31,959 nucleotides of DNA from ZLKRG08 sp964654815 (GTDB lineage Bacteria > Actinomycetota > Actinomycetes > Nanopelagicales > Nanopelagicaceae): NCBI GenBank assembly GCA_964654815.1, contig CAZZLH010000013.1, positions 1 through 31,959 on the forward strand, given 5' to 3'. Shown here piece after piece: positions 7,287-14,868 of this stretch. The position numbers and the translations under genes were made by a program. Under the pieces are notes generated by a model, which saw only the letters and a list, made by a program, of their open reading frames with translations, had not been told where the DNA came from and searched no databases. Each line of letters starts with the position of its first letter. Within the stretch, counting starts at the first letter, position 1.

Positions 7287-8059
7287 GCCAAAACATAATG
7301 ACTTCTTTTCAAGGAAATATTGCGAAAATCGAAATTGCAAGGCCTGAGAAGAGAAATAGTCTGACACCGGAAATGTTGCTTTTATTTGAAGAAGCGTTGA
7401 TTGAGATAAGGCAGAAAAAAAACATTCAGTTTGTGGTAATCACAGGTTCTGGCGATAAGGCTTTCTGTACGGGAGCCGATCTCAATACTTTTGCTGAATA
7501 CGATGCAGCTGCCGTACGAGAAAACTGGGTACCTGAGGGACATCGTATTTTTCAGAGACTTTTTGATCTGCCACAAATTACCATCGCACAAATTAATGGA
7601 GATGTTTTTGGCGGTGGATTAGAGCTTGCCCTCTCATGTGATTTGAGAATTTCTCGGTCAGATGCCAGGTTAGGTTTTCCGGAGAATCGCGTTGGCACCA
7701 TGCCGGGTTGGAATGGTTTTAAAAGGCTAGTAGAAATCATTGGATTGTCGAGGGCAAAAGAGATGATTCTAACTGGAGAATCAATTTCGGCCGAACAAGC
7801 AAAAACTTGGGGCATCATAAATAAAACTTGCGAATACTCAAATCTGAGCACAGAAGTAGATAACCTGATATCTCAGATGTCAAAGTCATCACCTATCGCA
7901 CAACGAATTTCCAAGCAGATTATTAACGCTTTTCAAAATAACCAAAATGGCACATTACTTGAGTCTTTGGGTGGTGCTATCTCACATTCAACAAAGGATT
8001 TCAAAGAAGGAGTTGCGGCATTTAAAGAAAAAAGAAGCAGCAACTTCAAGGGGGAATAA
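7283..8059 (+). CDS. enoyl-CoA hydratase/isomerase (crotonase) family protein
   Basis: This 258-residue crotonase has the oxyanion-hole segments CTGADLNTF (from 62) and INGDVFGGGLELALSCD (about 104-120). Glu114 (GGLE) and Glu134 (FPEN) are 20 residues apart and align with the two catalytic glutamates of rat enoyl-CoA hydratase. Both being present supports true hydratase chemistry (adding water to a 2-enoyl-CoA). It argues against the feruloyl-CoA hydratase-lyase type, where the first glutamate is replaced. GGGAG precedes the ATG, which overlaps the CoA-transferase stop by ATGA. It probably acts on the CoA ester made by that enzyme. Confidence 0.9.
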   Translation: MSQNIMTSFQGNIAKIEIARPEKRNSLTPEMLLLFEEALIEIRQKKNIQFVVITGSGDKAFCTGADLNTFAEYDAAAVRENWVPEGHRIFQRLFDLPQITIAQINGDVFGGGLELALSCDLRISRSDARLGFPENRVGTMPGWNGFKRLVEIIGLSRAKEMILTGESISAEQAKTWGIINKTCEYSNLSTEVDNLISQMSKSSPIAQRISKQIINAFQNNQNGTLLESLGGAISHSTKDFKEGVAAFKEKRSSNFKGE

Positions 8060-9534
8060 TGGCAATTAAGGTAAGTCAACGCGATTATCAAATGTTTATT
8101 AATGGCGAATTCATTGAAGCAAATTCCAAGGAGCGTTTCGAGAGAGTTAGTCCCTCGCATGATGAAGTTATCGGCACATACCCATTAGGTGCGCAAGTGG
8201 ACACAAGAGCTGCGATCCAAGCGGCTCGTGTGGCATTTGATAAAGGCCCTTGGCCACGATTGTCCGGTGCGGAACGGGCAAAAGCTATTAGGAAAGTTGC
8301 GGAATTAATCGATCAGCACAAGGAAGAGTTAGCGCTGATTGAGGCGCTAGAAAGCGGAAAGCCAATCGCACAAGCAATAGGCGAGGTCGAGGGCACCGTT
8401 GGACTTTGGTATTACGCAGCGACCTTGTCACAGCATTCATATGGAGATTCACACAATGCAATTGGAGAGAATTATCTGGGCATCATTATTAAGGAGCCAA
8501 TAGGAGTAGTTGGGGTGATAACTCCGTGGAATTTCCCGTTATTGATAGTAAGTCAGAAACTTCCATTTGCTCTTGCAGTAGGTTGCACAGCGGTTGTTAA
8601 GCCAAGCCAATTGACCCCAGGTACAACTTTGAAATTGGCCGAATTCATTCAGCAGGCTGGAATTCCAAAAGGCGTGGTCAATGTAGTTACTGGCCATGGA
8701 GATGTGGGAGCCGAAATTGCTGCACATCATGATGTAGATATGGTCACTTTCACTGGCTCGACAGAGGTAGGCAAGAAGGTAATGGCCGCAGCATCGCAAA
8801 CCCTCAAAAAAGTCGAACTTGAGCTTGGTGGCAAGAATCCACAAATTGTCATGAATGATGCTGATTTGGAAAAAGCTGTAGATGCCATAGTTTTTGGTGT
8901 TTATTTCAATCAAGGTGAGTGCTGCAATTCTGGTAGCCGCGTGCTTGTGCAGAGAGAAATTGCTCAAACTTTAATAGCCAAAGTCCATGAAAAAGCTATG
9001 CAAGTAAAAATGGGCGATCCATTAGATGGAGACGTTTTAGTCGGATCAATAGCAAGCGAAGCTCAACTTGAGACAATCAAGCGATACGTTAGCGAAGGTC
9101 AAGCCTCAGGAGCGAAGCTGCTTTTGGGTGGCACCCAACGCAAAACAAACCAGGGTCGGTACTTTGAGCCCACCATATTTTCCGAAGTCAAACCAGAGAT
9201 GTCGATTGCAAAAGAAGAAATCTTTGGTCCCGTTCTCTCTATTATCGAATTTGAGACTCTCGAGCAGGCGATTGAAATCGCAAATTCCACCCTGTTCGGC
9301 CTCTCTTCTGGAATTTGGACACAAAATATTGACTCGGCTATTCAATTCAGTAAAGCAGTAAAAAGTGGCACCGTTTGGGTTAATTGCTGGATGGATGGGT
9401 TTCCTGAGATGAGCTTTGGCGGCTACAAGGAATCTGGCATTGGGAGAGAGTTGGGTCGTCATGCAATTGATGAATTCACTGAGTTAAAGACAATCGCAAT
9501 TCACACTGGTCCGAGAAATAACTGGGTCAAATAA
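8059..9534 (+). CDS. NAD(P)-dependent aldehyde dehydrogenase
   Basis: This full-length ALDH superfamily enzyme (491 residues) oxidises an aldehyde to a carboxylate. Visible residues are the oxyanion Asn158 in TPWNFP, the general base Glu255 in LELGGKNP, the nucleophile region FNQGECCNSGSR with Cys289 as the catalytic cysteine by alignment to ALDH2, and FTGSTEVGKK in the cofactor site. The C-terminal MSFGGYKESGIGRELG motif is also present. It belongs to the ALDH1/betaine-aldehyde-like branch, so an aliphatic, aromatic or sugar-derived aldehyde are all possible. AAGGGGG upstream and the TAATG junction couple it to the crotonase gene. Confidence 0.93.
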   Translation: MAIKVSQRDYQMFINGEFIEANSKERFERVSPSHDEVIGTYPLGAQVDTRAAIQAARVAFDKGPWPRLSGAERAKAIRKVAELIDQHKEELALIEALESGKPIAQAIGEVEGTVGLWYYAATLSQHSYGDSHNAIGENYLGIIIKEPIGVVGVITPWNFPLLIVSQKLPFALAVGCTAVVKPSQLTPGTTLKLAEFIQQAGIPKGVVNVVTGHGDVGAEIAAHHDVDMVTFTGSTEVGKKVMAAASQTLKKVELELGGKNPQIVMNDADLEKAVDAIVFGVYFNQGECCNSGSRVLVQREIAQTLIAKVHEKAMQVKMGDPLDGDVLVGSIASEAQLETIKRYVSEGQASGAKLLLGGTQRKTNQGRYFEPTIFSEVKPEMSIAKEEIFGPVLSIIEFETLEQAIEIANSTLFGLSSGIWTQNIDSAIQFSKAVKSGTVWVNCWMDGFPEMSFGGYKESGIGRELGRHAIDEFTELKTIAIHTGPRNNWVK

Positions 9535-10676
9535 TGATAATTAATCGCAATTTCTCGATACCAGAATCTCTAATCAGTCAATCAAAGTACGCTTTATCAG
9601 TTTATGACGATAAAGTTAGAAATCTGATTACCATCCATCCTGATTATTTTCCACTTTATTCTGAAAAAGGTAAGTGGAAACACAGCAAAGAGTCCTGGAC
9701 TAATTGGTGTGAGGGATTTTTAGGTGGTCAGATGTGGATTTTGTCGAAGTATCTTGACCAGACTTTTTGGCGAGAGAGAGCGGAGCATTACTCCAAGTTA
9801 TTGAGCGGACGTGAGTTCGATCGTGAAGTACATGATTTAGGCTTTACATTCTGGCCAACATATCGCCCTTGGTATCTTGAAACTAAGGACGAAAGATTGA
9901 ATGAAGTATTAATTCAAGCAGGAAAGACCATGGGGCTTAGATTCAATCCCAAGTCAAGATTTCTGAGATCTTTCTTAGCTGAAGACAGCACATTTATCGA
10001 CATCATGATGAATGTCGGAATTATTTATTATGCTGCCGAACAAACCAACGATATGAAATTAAAAGAAGTGGTTGATACGCATGTATATCAAACAAGACGA
10101 TATATGGTTAGAGGAGATGGATCGACCTCTCACGAAGGTATATTTGATCTTGACACTGGAGTTTTCCTGCGCCAAACGACACAGCAGGGTTATCGTGACG
10201 ATTCTTCATGGGCGCGAGGACAAGCTTGGGCGCTTTATGGTTTTGGAACCTGTTATGCCTTCACTGGAAATCTTGATTTTCTAGATGCGGCTGAGCGAAC
10301 CGCAGATTTCTATATCCTAAGAACTGGAGACAAATATGTCTGCCCGAACGATTGGGAAGAAATAAATCCACTTGCCAAATACGAATCCTCCGCTGCGGTT
10401 ATAACGGCGAGTGGTTTATTGCAATTAAGTCAATTGACCAAGGATGAAAATAAGTCCAAAGGATATGCTGAGTATGCATTTAAGATTCTAGAAACCATCT
10501 TTGCCGATGGCTTCATCTCCGAAATTGGAGATGAATGGGAGGGCGTTCTCAAGCATGGCAGCTATCACGAACAAAAACGATTAGGTGTTGATGAGTCAGT
10601 GATGTGGGGCGAATATTTCTTTATTGAAGCTTTGGATAAAATCTTGGGCGGTAAATGGGTTGCGACTGAGCGATGA
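9534..10676 (+). CDS. GH88 family unsaturated glucuronyl hydrolase-like enzyme
   Basis: This 380-residue (alpha/alpha)6-barrel glycosidase matches family 88 in several places: TNWCEGFLGGQMW (56-68), REFDREVHDLGF (93-104), IDIMMN (155-160), SSWARGQAWALYGF (224-237) and YESSAAVITASGLL near 285. Asp101 and Asp156 are the candidates for the two catalytic aspartates of known unsaturated glucuronyl hydrolases. The family hydrates the C4-C5 double bond of a terminal unsaturated uronic acid, releasing a keto-uronate and a sugar or alcohol. No signal peptide is present, so it acts in the cytoplasm on imported material. No polysaccharide lyase is encoded nearby, so the unsaturated substrate would come from other organisms or from an unusual conjugate. 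It overlaps both neighbours. Confidence 0.87.
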   Translation: MIINRNFSIPESLISQSKYALSVYDDKVRNLITIHPDYFPLYSEKGKWKHSKESWTNWCEGFLGGQMWILSKYLDQTFWRERAEHYSKLLSGREFDREVHDLGFTFWPTYRPWYLETKDERLNEVLIQAGKTMGLRFNPKSRFLRSFLAEDSTFIDIMMNVGIIYYAAEQTNDMKLKEVVDTHVYQTRRYMVRGDGSTSHEGIFDLDTGVFLRQTTQQGYRDDSSWARGQAWALYGFGTCYAFTGNLDFLDAAERTADFYILRTGDKYVCPNDWEEINPLAKYESSAAVITASGLLQLSQLTKDENKSKGYAEYAFKILETIFADGFISEIGDEWEGVLKHGSYHEQKRLGVDESVMWGEYFFIEALDKILGGKWVATER

Positions 10677-12184
10677 CTGAAGTAATTAAGAGTAAGGTCG
10701 CCGTGATTGGTTCCGGTATGGGCGGCGGAATGATATCTAGGGCACTCGCAGAACGAGGATTGAACGTTGCAATTTTTGAAAGAGGATATCGATTGCCGCG
10801 AGAGAAAGAGAATCGAGATGCGGGTGCAATCTTTGTCCAAAATCGTTATAAGAATGCAGGAACTTGGTATGACCGAAATGGCAAACCATTCTTGCCAGGG
10901 GTCCATTATTACGTAGGTGGAAATACCAAGTTATATGGTGCAAGTTTGATCAGATTTTCCGAATCGGATTTTAGAGAGTCTGTAGCGGCAGAGGGAATCT
11001 CGCCAGCATGGCCCTTTAGCTACGCAGATCTTGAGAAATATTATGGACAGGCGGAGAGTGCTTTAAAGGTACATGGAAATGCCGGAGCTGATCCATTTGC
11101 CTCTTATAGATCAACGGAATATGACAAACCTGCTTTGGAGCACGAACCAAACAATGCTGATTTTGCGCAGTCACTTAAGAGAAGCGGTGTTAGTCCTTAT
11201 CCAATGGCTATTGGCGTTGACTATGGACCGGGTGGAAAGTGCGTGCGGTGTATCTGGTGTGATGGCTATCCATGTTTGTTGGGGGCCAAGAGTGATGGTG
11301 AGACTTGTGGAGTTGATCCCGCTTTAGCTACCGGGAATGCGAATTTATATGAAGGTTTTGAGATTGAGCGTTTGATCCATGATGAAACTGGACGAAAAGT
11401 GATCGCTGCTATCGCTCGTCGCTCAAAAGATAATACAGAGATTCGGATTGAAGCAGATTTTTTTATCCTTTCTGCGGGAGCTGCCAATTCGCCCAAGATT
11501 TTGATTAATTCAAAATCAGATAAACATCCAAATGGACTTGCTAATTCAAGTGGCTTGGTGGGCAAGAATTGGATGGTTCACAATGCGACATTTGTTGTTG
11601 GAATTAGGCCATGGAAAAGAAATACCACCCAATTTCAGAAAACCATCTCCTTCAATGATTGGTATGAAAAATCTAAATATGGATACCCATTAGGAAATGT
11701 CCAAATGCTTGGAAGATTGCAATGGCAACATTTTCAAACAGTTGCGCCTTATCTACCTAAGTTCTTTCTTAAATGGCTTTCAGACCATTCTATTGATGTG
11801 TATACCGAATCAGAAGATCTTCCAGATGAGAATAATAAAGTCACTTTTTCAGATGATGGAAAAATTTTTGTCCACTGGACACCGAATAATCTCATTGCCC
11901 ATAAGAATCTCGTAAAAGAAACGAAGAAGTTAATAAGGCGAGCAGGTTATCCATTTGTTTTCACACTGAGTGCGGGTATAGAGACAAACTCTCACATGTG
12001 TGGAACACTTCGAGCGGGTAATGACCCCCAGAAGTCAGTTCTAAATCAATATTGCAAGGCTCACGATCTGGATAATCTTTTCGTCGTGGATTCATCTTTC
12101 TTTCCATCTTCAGGTGGTGCAAATCCTGCGCTAACTATTGCGGCTCAGGCATATCGAGTGGCAGATCTAGGAGGAATTAAATGA
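10673..12184 (+). CDS. GMC-type FAD-dependent oxidoreductase (sugar oxidase/dehydrogenase branch)
   Basis: This 503-residue flavoprotein has the FAD-binding GSGMGG at 13-18 and an acidic residue Glu37 ending the second strand. HYYVGGNTKLYGASLIR follows near 80-96. The active-site pair is probably His441 (NSHMCGT) and Asn484 (GGANPALT). A cysteine-rich stretch (CVRCIWCDGYPC, near 187-198) is characteristic of the branch with gluconate 2-dehydrogenase large subunits, pyranose oxidases and glycoside 3-oxidases, rather than the choline dehydrogenase branch. It lacks a Tat signal, so it is presumably cytoplasmic. It would oxidise a hydroxyl on a sugar or glycoside; the electron acceptor is unknown. 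The ATGA overlap links it to the GH88 gene. Confidence 0.85.
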   Translation: MTEVIKSKVAVIGSGMGGGMISRALAERGLNVAIFERGYRLPREKENRDAGAIFVQNRYKNAGTWYDRNGKPFLPGVHYYVGGNTKLYGASLIRFSESDFRESVAAEGISPAWPFSYADLEKYYGQAESALKVHGNAGADPFASYRSTEYDKPALEHEPNNADFAQSLKRSGVSPYPMAIGVDYGPGGKCVRCIWCDGYPCLLGAKSDGETCGVDPALATGNANLYEGFEIERLIHDETGRKVIAAIARRSKDNTEIRIEADFFILSAGAANSPKILINSKSDKHPNGLANSSGLVGKNWMVHNATFVVGIRPWKRNTTQFQKTISFNDWYEKSKYGYPLGNVQMLGRLQWQHFQTVAPYLPKFFLKWLSDHSIDVYTESEDLPDENNKVTFSDDGKIFVHWTPNNLIAHKNLVKETKKLIRRAGYPFVFTLSAGIETNSHMCGTLRAGNDPQKSVLNQYCKAHDLDNLFVVDSSFFPSSGGANPALTIAAQAYRVADLGGIK

Positions 12185-12642
12185 GTTTGTTCACTCCAGA
12201 TTCGGTACTTGCCGATGAATCACTGATCAATGAGTACAAATGGAATCGAAATTCATTGATTGCATTTGGTGAATTTATGAAAAGCGAAGCCCTTAAAGCT
12301 GCCAAACCAATTGTAATAGCCATATTTTATGAAGATCAGCGAATCTACCAAATTGGCCTTGAAGGCACTAGCCAAGAGAATGATGACTGGGTAAGTCGCA
12401 AGGTAAATTCTGTATTAGCGACAGGGCATGCTTCGCTTTACATTCGGGCGCAGATAGAAGGCGAAATTGCAAATAAGTTGTCAATAAAGAATCATTTAGG
12501 AGATCTTGCTTTCTGCGGCGGGGGTATTCCAATACTCAACCAAGGAAAAGTTGTGGGTGTTTTGGTTGTTTCTGGCCTACCACATTACGAGGATCATAAG
12601 TTCATATTGGATTCCTTTAGAGCCTGGAGTCACAAACAATGA
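12181..12642 (+). CDS. UPF0303 / DUF336 (HbpS/GlcG-like) family protein
   Basis: This small 153-residue protein has the UPF0303 hallmarks NDDWVSRKVN (67-76), a His at 83, GGGIPI (113-118) and VVSGLPHYEDH (129-139). The family shares the HbpS/GlcG fold. Members are often found beside oxidoreductase or dehydratase genes, and some bind haem or act as accessory factors; the molecular role here is not established. Its position between a flavin oxidoreductase and an aldolase suggests an accessory or stabilising role for one of them, which is inference. It has the strongest ribosome-binding site of the operon (AGGAGG, 7 nt upstream). Confidence 0.8.
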   Translation: MSLFTPDSVLADESLINEYKWNRNSLIAFGEFMKSEALKAAKPIVIAIFYEDQRIYQIGLEGTSQENDDWVSRKVNSVLATGHASLYIRAQIEGEIANKLSIKNHLGDLAFCGGGIPILNQGKVVGVLVVSGLPHYEDHKFILDSFRAWSHKQ

Positions 12643-13262
12643 ACGCCAATCGTGACTTTTGGGCTAAGCAGTCGGTGATCCCAGTTGTAGTAATAGAGTC
12701 TGAAGCTCTTGCAGTTCCATTAGCAAAGTGTCTAGTAGAGCAGGGCATGCCTAGAATCGAGATCACTCTGCGGACCAAGGCTGCATTAAATGCTATTTCT
12801 AAGATTCGTTCCGAGGTAGATGGCGCTTTAGTTGGCGCAGGTACGGTGCTAAATCATTCAAATTTCCAAGATGCGTTAGCTGCCGGAGCACAATTTATCG
12901 TCTCACCTGGCACTACTTCGCAATTAAGAAAGACCTTCATTGAGGCTCCTGTGCCAGTCCTACCTGGTTGCGCAACTGTTTCTGAAGCAATGGAGTTGAT
13001 GGATTTGGGCTTTGAGGTGGCTAAATTCTTTCCGGCATCAGAGAGTGGTGGAATCCCGATGTTGAAAGCGGTTGCTTCAGTTTTGCAAGGGATTGCTTTC
13101 TGTCCGACAGGTGGTGTTAATGCCTCAAATTACTTGGATTATCTTGCACTGCCAAATGTCGTCTGTGTTGGTGGCTCTTGGATTACACCCAAGAATTTAA
13201 TTGAATCTCAGAACTGGTCGGAAATAGGGAATTTAGTTTCAAAAGTAAAAGAGAGGAAATAG
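12639..13262 (+). CDS. eda: 2-keto-3-deoxy-6-phosphogluconate (KDPG/KHG) aldolase
   Basis: This class I aldolase of 207 residues splits KDPG into pyruvate and glyceraldehyde 3-phosphate. The Schiff-base lysine is Lys129 in EVAKFFPASESGG. The catalytic Glu41 and the nearby Arg45 sit in RIEITLRT. The phosphate/pyruvate loops are GALVGAGTV (62-70), SPGTT (89-93) and CPTGGVN (155-161). With the kinase encoded at 14868 it completes the lower branch by which uronates and aldonates enter central metabolism. The substrate could also be 2-keto-3-deoxy-6-phosphogalactonate or 4-hydroxy-2-oxoglutarate, which related aldolases accept. ATGA overlap with the DUF336 gene. Confidence 0.9.
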   Translation: MNANRDFWAKQSVIPVVVIESEALAVPLAKCLVEQGMPRIEITLRTKAALNAISKIRSEVDGALVGAGTVLNHSNFQDALAAGAQFIVSPGTTSQLRKTFIEAPVPVLPGCATVSEAMELMDLGFEVAKFFPASESGGIPMLKAVASVLQGIAFCPTGGVNASNYLDYLALPNVVCVGGSWITPKNLIESQNWSEIGNLVSKVKERK

Positions 13263-13263
13263 G

Positions 13264-14868
13264 ATGGAAAACAAAGGAAGATACTCCTACATAATTGTAG
13301 GAGCCGGTGCTGCGGGATGTGTCCTAGCCAATCGATTAAGCGAGGACCCAAATAATTCTGTGCTATTACTGGAGGCGGGTGGCAAAGATTGGAACCCTTT
13401 GATCCATGTTCCTATTGGATTTACTAAGTTAACCACTCCTGATGTGAACTGGGGCTTTAGCACAGTCCCACAACCACAGATGAACAATCGCGAGATGTGG
13501 TATCCACAAGGCCGAACTTTAGGCGGCTCAACTTCAATAAATGCGCAAATCTATATTCGTGGACATAAGAATGATTACGAAGAATGGGGTCGGCAAGGCA
13601 ATGAGGGCTGGGATTATAAAGGTGTACTCAAGCACTTCAAGGCTAGCGAAGATAATCAAAGATTGAATAATGAATTCCACGGAATAGGTGGAGATATGTC
13701 GGTTGGACAACAAACCCAATCAAATCCACTGACCAGAGCATTTGTTCGCTCACTTCAAGAGTTGGGAATTCCATATAATGATGATGTAAATGGTGCGTCA
13801 CAAGATGGTGTTACTTTTTACCAAGTGACGCAACGTGATGTTAGACGTGAATCTTCTGCAACAGCATTCCTAAATCCTGCAAAAAAACGGAAAAATCTCA
13901 CGATTTTGACAAGATCACAAGGTAGTCGAGTAATCGTTGAGAATGGTCGCGCCGTTGGAATGGAGTTCATTCAAGGCAAGAAGCAGTGTGTTGCTTACGT
14001 TGACAAGGAAGTAATTCTCTCCGGTGGAGCGGTAAATTCACCGAAGATGCTACTTCTGTCAGGCATTGGTCCGGCAGATGAGCTTCGTCAACTGGGAATC
14101 AAGGTTGTTCATGATTTACCTGGAGTAGGTAAGAACTTCCAAGATCACATGGACGTCTACCTAACTGCGGAAACTGCTCCTGTTAGTTACAACATGGAGG
14201 ATCGACCAGATCGAGCCATTCGTCATGCTATTCAATATTTGCTTTACAAGACTGGTCCAGTAACTGCTTGTGTTGCTGAAGCGGGTGCATTTATACGGTC
14301 AAGTGATGAAGTTGAAAATCCCGATATTCAGATACATTGCCTACCAGCGTATGTTATTGATCATGGCCGTAAGCGAGTTAAGGGTCATGGAGTCACGATT
14401 AATACATGCAACTTAAGGCCACGTTCAATTGGTTCGGTGAAGCTTCGCAATACTGACCCAACCACACATCCGCTAATTGACCCAAATTTTTGTGGTGATG
14501 CTTCTGGTTATGACTGGAAGATTTCAATTGAAGGATTTAAGTGGGGCCGGAAGATTCTTAACGCTGAAGCTTATAAGCCGTTTATTAAGCAAGAGCACAT
14601 GCCGGGAGTAGATATAAAGGATGAAAATCAGATCAGGAAATATATAGCGGAGTGGTCAAAGACTGACTACCACCCGGTCGGTTCTTGCAAAATGGGACAC
14701 GACGACATGGCAGTAGTTGATACTCAACTAAGGGTCCATGGAATAGAGGGACTTCGAGTAATTGATGCCTCAATAATGCCAACTTTGATTAGTGGCAATA
14801 CTCAAGCACCTTCAATCATGATTGGGGAAAAAGGTGCCGCAATCATCAAAGCGGGAGCAGTTGTTTGA
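13264..14868 (+). CDS. GMC-family FAD-dependent oxidoreductase (choline/alcohol dehydrogenase branch)
   Basis: This is a second, clearly different GMC flavoprotein of 534 residues. GAGAAG at 13-18 and LLLEAGG (35-41) bind FAD. PQGRTLGGSTSINAQIYIRG (about 80-99) is the GMC signature 1, and SGGAVNSPKMLLLSGIGP is signature 2. The active-site pair is His470 (HPVGSCKMG) and Asn512 (SGNTQAPS). It resembles choline, alcohol and polyethylene-glycol dehydrogenases, which turn primary alcohols into aldehydes; the aldehyde dehydrogenase encoded at 8059 could act next, as inferred from context. There is no signal peptide. The gene starts 1 nt after the aldolase stop, with GAGGAAATAGG upstream. Confidence 0.88.
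   Translation: MENKGRYSYIIVGAGAAGCVLANRLSEDPNNSVLLLEAGGKDWNPLIHVPIGFTKLTTPDVNWGFSTVPQPQMNNREMWYPQGRTLGGSTSINAQIYIRGHKNDYEEWGRQGNEGWDYKGVLKHFKASEDNQRLNNEFHGIGGDMSVGQQTQSNPLTRAFVRSLQELGIPYNDDVNGASQDGVTFYQVTQRDVRRESSATAFLNPAKKRKNLTILTRSQGSRVIVENGRAVGMEFIQGKKQCVAYVDKEVILSGGAVNSPKMLLLSGIGPADELRQLGIKVVHDLPGVGKNFQDHMDVYLTAETAPVSYNMEDRPDRAIRHAIQYLLYKTGPVTACVAEAGAFIRSSDEVENPDIQIHCLPAYVIDHGRKRVKGHGVTINTCNLRPRSIGSVKLRNTDPTTHPLIDPNFCGDASGYDWKISIEGFKWGRKILNAEAYKPFIKQEHMPGVDIKDENQIRKYIAEWSKTDYHPVGSCKMGHDDMAVVDTQLRVHGIEGLRVIDASIMPTLISGNTQAPSIMIGEKGAAIIKAGAVV

Noticed and set aside
7283..8059. Feruloyl-CoA hydratase-lyase assignment for the crotonase
   Set aside because: Both hydratase glutamates are present, whereas the lyase lacks the first; no feruloyl-CoA synthetase is next to it.
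8539..8967. 142-codon frame on the - strand inside the aldehyde dehydrogenase gene
   Set aside because: It is antisense to conserved ALDH motifs, with no recognizable protein features.
14865..14867. TTG as start of the KDG-type kinase
   Set aside because: The ATG one codon later gives the stop-start overlap seen at the other junctions and is the stronger codon.
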